Source: Thermoproteota archaeon (GTDB lineage: Archaea > Thermoproteota > Thermoprotei_A > Sulfolobales > Pyrodictiaceae). From it: a DNA stretch of 36,950 nt. The notes beneath the pieces were generated by a model. That model had not been told where the DNA came from, did not search any database, and worked only from the letters and a program-made list of their open reading frames with translations. Of the stretch, positions 35,801 through 36,950 are shown piece by piece (the stretch's first letter is position 1; each line of letters starts with the position of its first letter). A program made the translations under genes and the position numbers. The stretch is from the NCBI GenBank assembly GCA_013153105.1, contig JAADFC010000068.1, forward strand, positions 1-36,950, in the 5' to 3' direction.

Positions 35801-36950
35801 GGCTACCCGTATGACAGCGATGAGGCGGTGGCGTTCACCCTGGTGTTGATGGCTGCGCTGGAGGTGTTTAGCTGGAGGAGGAGCTGGGAGCTGGGGGCCA
35901 GGCTGGGCCACGCGCCTGCCTTCGAGTGCCGCCGCTGGGACTGGAGGGGGATGAGGTGCCTGGAGAGGGGCGAGCCCGGGGAGCTGGTTGAGCTCCATAC
36001 GCCGGCGCTGGTGAAGGCGGGGGAGGTGGTCGGCGAGAGGGATGGGTGGCTGGTGGTCCGCTACCATGAGGTTGAGCTGACGCGGGAGGTGCTTGGGAGG
36101 CTGGTGGGCGAGGCCCGTGGCAGGGTGGAGCCCGACGGCGCGGTGAGGCTTGTCCCCCTGGAGGTGCTGGAGAGGGTTGCCAGGGAGGTGTTCGGCGTAA
36201 TCAGGGAGATGGCGTGGGAGGCCCTGCGGATGCACCCCCTGAAGGCCGCGGCCAGCCCCAGGCACCTGCTAGCCCTCGCCGTGTATATGCCGCGGGCGGC
36301 TTGGGAGCTGCTGAAGACCTATGGCAGGATGCTCGGCGCCCGGGCGCCGAGGAACACGGTGACCACCACCGTAGCGCCCACCGGGACGATAAGCATCATA
36401 GCGGGGACGAGCAGCGGCATAGAGCCATACTTCGCCCTCGTCTACCGGAGGAGGGTGACGGTAGGCGAGTTCCTCGAGGTCGCCAGGGAGTTCCGGGACA
36501 GGCTCCTGGAGGCCGCCGGGAGGCACCGGGTCCCCGACGAGGTTGTGAGGGAGGTCTACGAGGCGGTGAGCAGGCACAAGGGCTCGCTGCGCTGGGCGCT
36601 GGAGGAGGTGCGGGAGAAGCTGATAGAGGCGGGGATAACCAACGGGTTCCTCGCCGAGGTGGAGAGGCTCGCACGGCTCTTCCCCACCAGCATGGACTTC
36701 GACGTCTGGTACCACCTCGCCCACCAGATAGCCGCCCAGCTCTACGTCGACCAGGCGATAAGCAAGACAATCAACCTCCCCAGGGACGCGCCGAGGGACG
36801 CGGTCTACACAGCCTACCTCGTCGCCTGGCTCGGCGGCCTCAAGGGAGTCACAGTCTACAGGGACGAGAGCAAGGGAGTCCAGGTAATCTACTTCGGCGC
36901 CGAGCAGAGGGAGATGCAGCCCCTCCCCATAATAGGCAGGAAAACCGGCG
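32891..36950 (+). CDS. nrdJ: Adenosylcobalamin-dependent (class II) ribonucleotide reductase with intein; truncated at right edge
   Basis: Frame read directly (not in the supplied track): MLDVRAAVG...; RFMFNSPTLFNMYADGARGTLSACYVTPVYDDM, KYGGGQGFSFSELRP, DANLTNFNISVAANDAFM, NATNP[intein]CGEQPLYPFESCNLGSMSV, NTVTTTVAPTGTISIIAGTSSGIEPYFALVYRR, YVDQAISKTINLP. In-frame stop at 32861 limits the start; GTG 32891 or 32900. Confidence 0.93.
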   Translation, partial: MLDVRAAVGPAPDTARAGCIGVQFSSDRRQLELIRESLYRPEAETEARQLLLQEMYRMVVGAYRERAPNGGRLAPLPECARAAAGGRGEPCRDDLGFTYNALRVLLARYMTRDEHGVPMETPSMVMRRVALGFRGRVDPGRLYRLLVERRFMFNSPTLFNMYADGARGTLSACYVTPVYDDMKAIMDAATVQALTFKYGGGQGFSFSELRPRWDIVRGTSGSASGPLSFMRIYDVVTEMVKQGGKRRGANMGIMHAWHPDIYNPWFNPWHALRNMLPPQLQALIDRTKALIEYLEREGYQLDPAYKEMVERLAEQGWSTVEDAGFIQAKEPPLQDANLTNFNISVAANDAFMKAVVEDGEWWMVNPRHSMDPETGVYRLHYSVSLATGPGRLGRLLQRHPWLRGNPYLNIYEETLEEARRRAQAELEEQAKATGYKPSPEEKNPHAWKTSARKLWEKIVENAWAGGDPGVIYVDNHNKWNPTPWLGMVNATNPCVSGDTRVLTPEGWKTAREIWEEAKKRGGPVKAVLVDEEALGEGGEPVAYETSLVIPVGEATVYRTAHGRELRLTAGLPGEAWVWHVGRKPALRVVTEEGYEVTVTHEHKFLTPQGWKEARELRPGDKIAVARLHPAYTAKALSAAARLDPDVAFALGWLIGDGTLNEHYVAWYFGPGDEAALERVKQAVAKLGGNPEAHLRLRGKEWTLQFNAGTTVYKRMVELLGGLLPRQPERRLPEIAWRLEPESLAAFLRGLFTADGTVDVDAAVRLTSSSLQLLKDVQVLLTTLGIYSRIYERPYRKTFRYTTVEGEERVYETKGYYELVISGYSRRIFAELVGFESAEKTAKLRLAKTKRDPVWATVAKVEDAGVVDFYDFSVPGYHRYIAAGLVHHNCGEQPLYPFESCNLGSMSVEKYIDGGRFDVERFAEDVALAVDAMDAVIDFNRHPDGRQDAANRFTRKIGLGIMGLADALARLGYPYDSDEAVAFTLVLMAALEVFSWRRSWELGARLGHAPAFECRRWDWRGMRCLERGEPGELVELHTPALVKAGEVVGERDGWLVVRYHEVELTREVLGRLVGEARGRVEPDGAVRLVPLEVLERVAREVFGVIREMAWEALRMHPLKAAASPRHLLALAVYMPRAAWELLKTYGRMLGARAPRNTVTTTVAPTGTISIIAGTSSGIEPYFALVYRRRVTVGEFLEVAREFRDRLLEAAGRHRVPDEVVREVYEAVSRHKGSLRWALEEVREKLIEAGITNGFLAEVERLARLFPTSMDFDVWYHLAHQIAAQLYVDQAISKTINLPRDAPRDAVYTAYLVAWLGGLKGVTVYRDESKGVQVIYFGAEQREMQPLPIIGRKTG
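34370..35554 (+). mobile_element. LAGLIDADG intein inside the ribonucleotide reductase (395 aa)
   Basis: NP|CVSGDTRVLTPEGWKTAREI...VTVTHEHKFLTPQGW...FALGWLIGDGTLNE...LAAFLRGLFTADGTVD...VVDFYDFSVPGYHRYIAAGLVHHN|CGEQ: intein blocks A, B, two LAGLIDADG motifs, F and G. Confidence 0.95.

Noticed and set aside
35225-36265. 346-aa minus-strand ORF opposite the RNR
   Set aside because: Shadow ORF; the plus frame is unmistakable ribonucleotide reductase.
1-36950. CRISPR arrays, insertion sequences, tRNA genes
   Set aside because: None seen: no regularly spaced repeats, no transposase-like ORFs, and no complete tRNA cloverleaf in the intergenic regions examined by eye; a tRNAscan/CRISPR tool run would be needed to exclude them formally.

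Overview
The window is a gene-dense, GC-rich stretch of chromosome from a hyperthermophilic crenarchaeote. Cren7, L35Ae, a stand-alone 5S rRNA, a KaiC-like ATPase and archaeal pheS/pheT and valS support this; a Pyrodictiaceae/Desulfurococcales-type host is plausible but inferred. Housekeeping content: pheT (partial)-pheS, 5S rRNA (minus strand), DUF1512-like protein, map, mevalonate kinase, cren7, valS, Nudix, rpl35ae, class III aminotransferase, SPOUT methyltransferase, folE, ppa, DUF89-like protein, gdhA, glyoxylate-reductase-like dehydrogenase, dUTPase and a KaiC-like ATPase. The right edge holds a B12-type (class II) ribonucleotide reductase, truncated by the window. It carries an apparently intact 395-aa LAGLIDADG intein placed immediately before the NPCGE cysteine; this gene is absent from the supplied ORF track. 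The most interesting accessory signals are: (i) a TGT/DpdA-superfamily-like protein with no recognisable TGT zinc site; (ii) a degenerate PTPS/QueD paralog, bacterial-type FolE, a radical SAM enzyme with a Cys-rich small partner, and a half-size GTP-cyclohydrolase-III/nucleotidyl-cyclase-fold protein, all within about 13 kb; (iii) a HhH-MutS-like ATPase overlapping a convergent dUTPase by 104 nt; (iv) an imperfect 8+11 bp inverted repeat in an orphan-rich region; (v) an abrupt codon-usage change at the intein C-terminal junction. No CRISPR arrays, tRNAs or insertion sequences were found by eye. All family assignments are from motif recognition without database searches.
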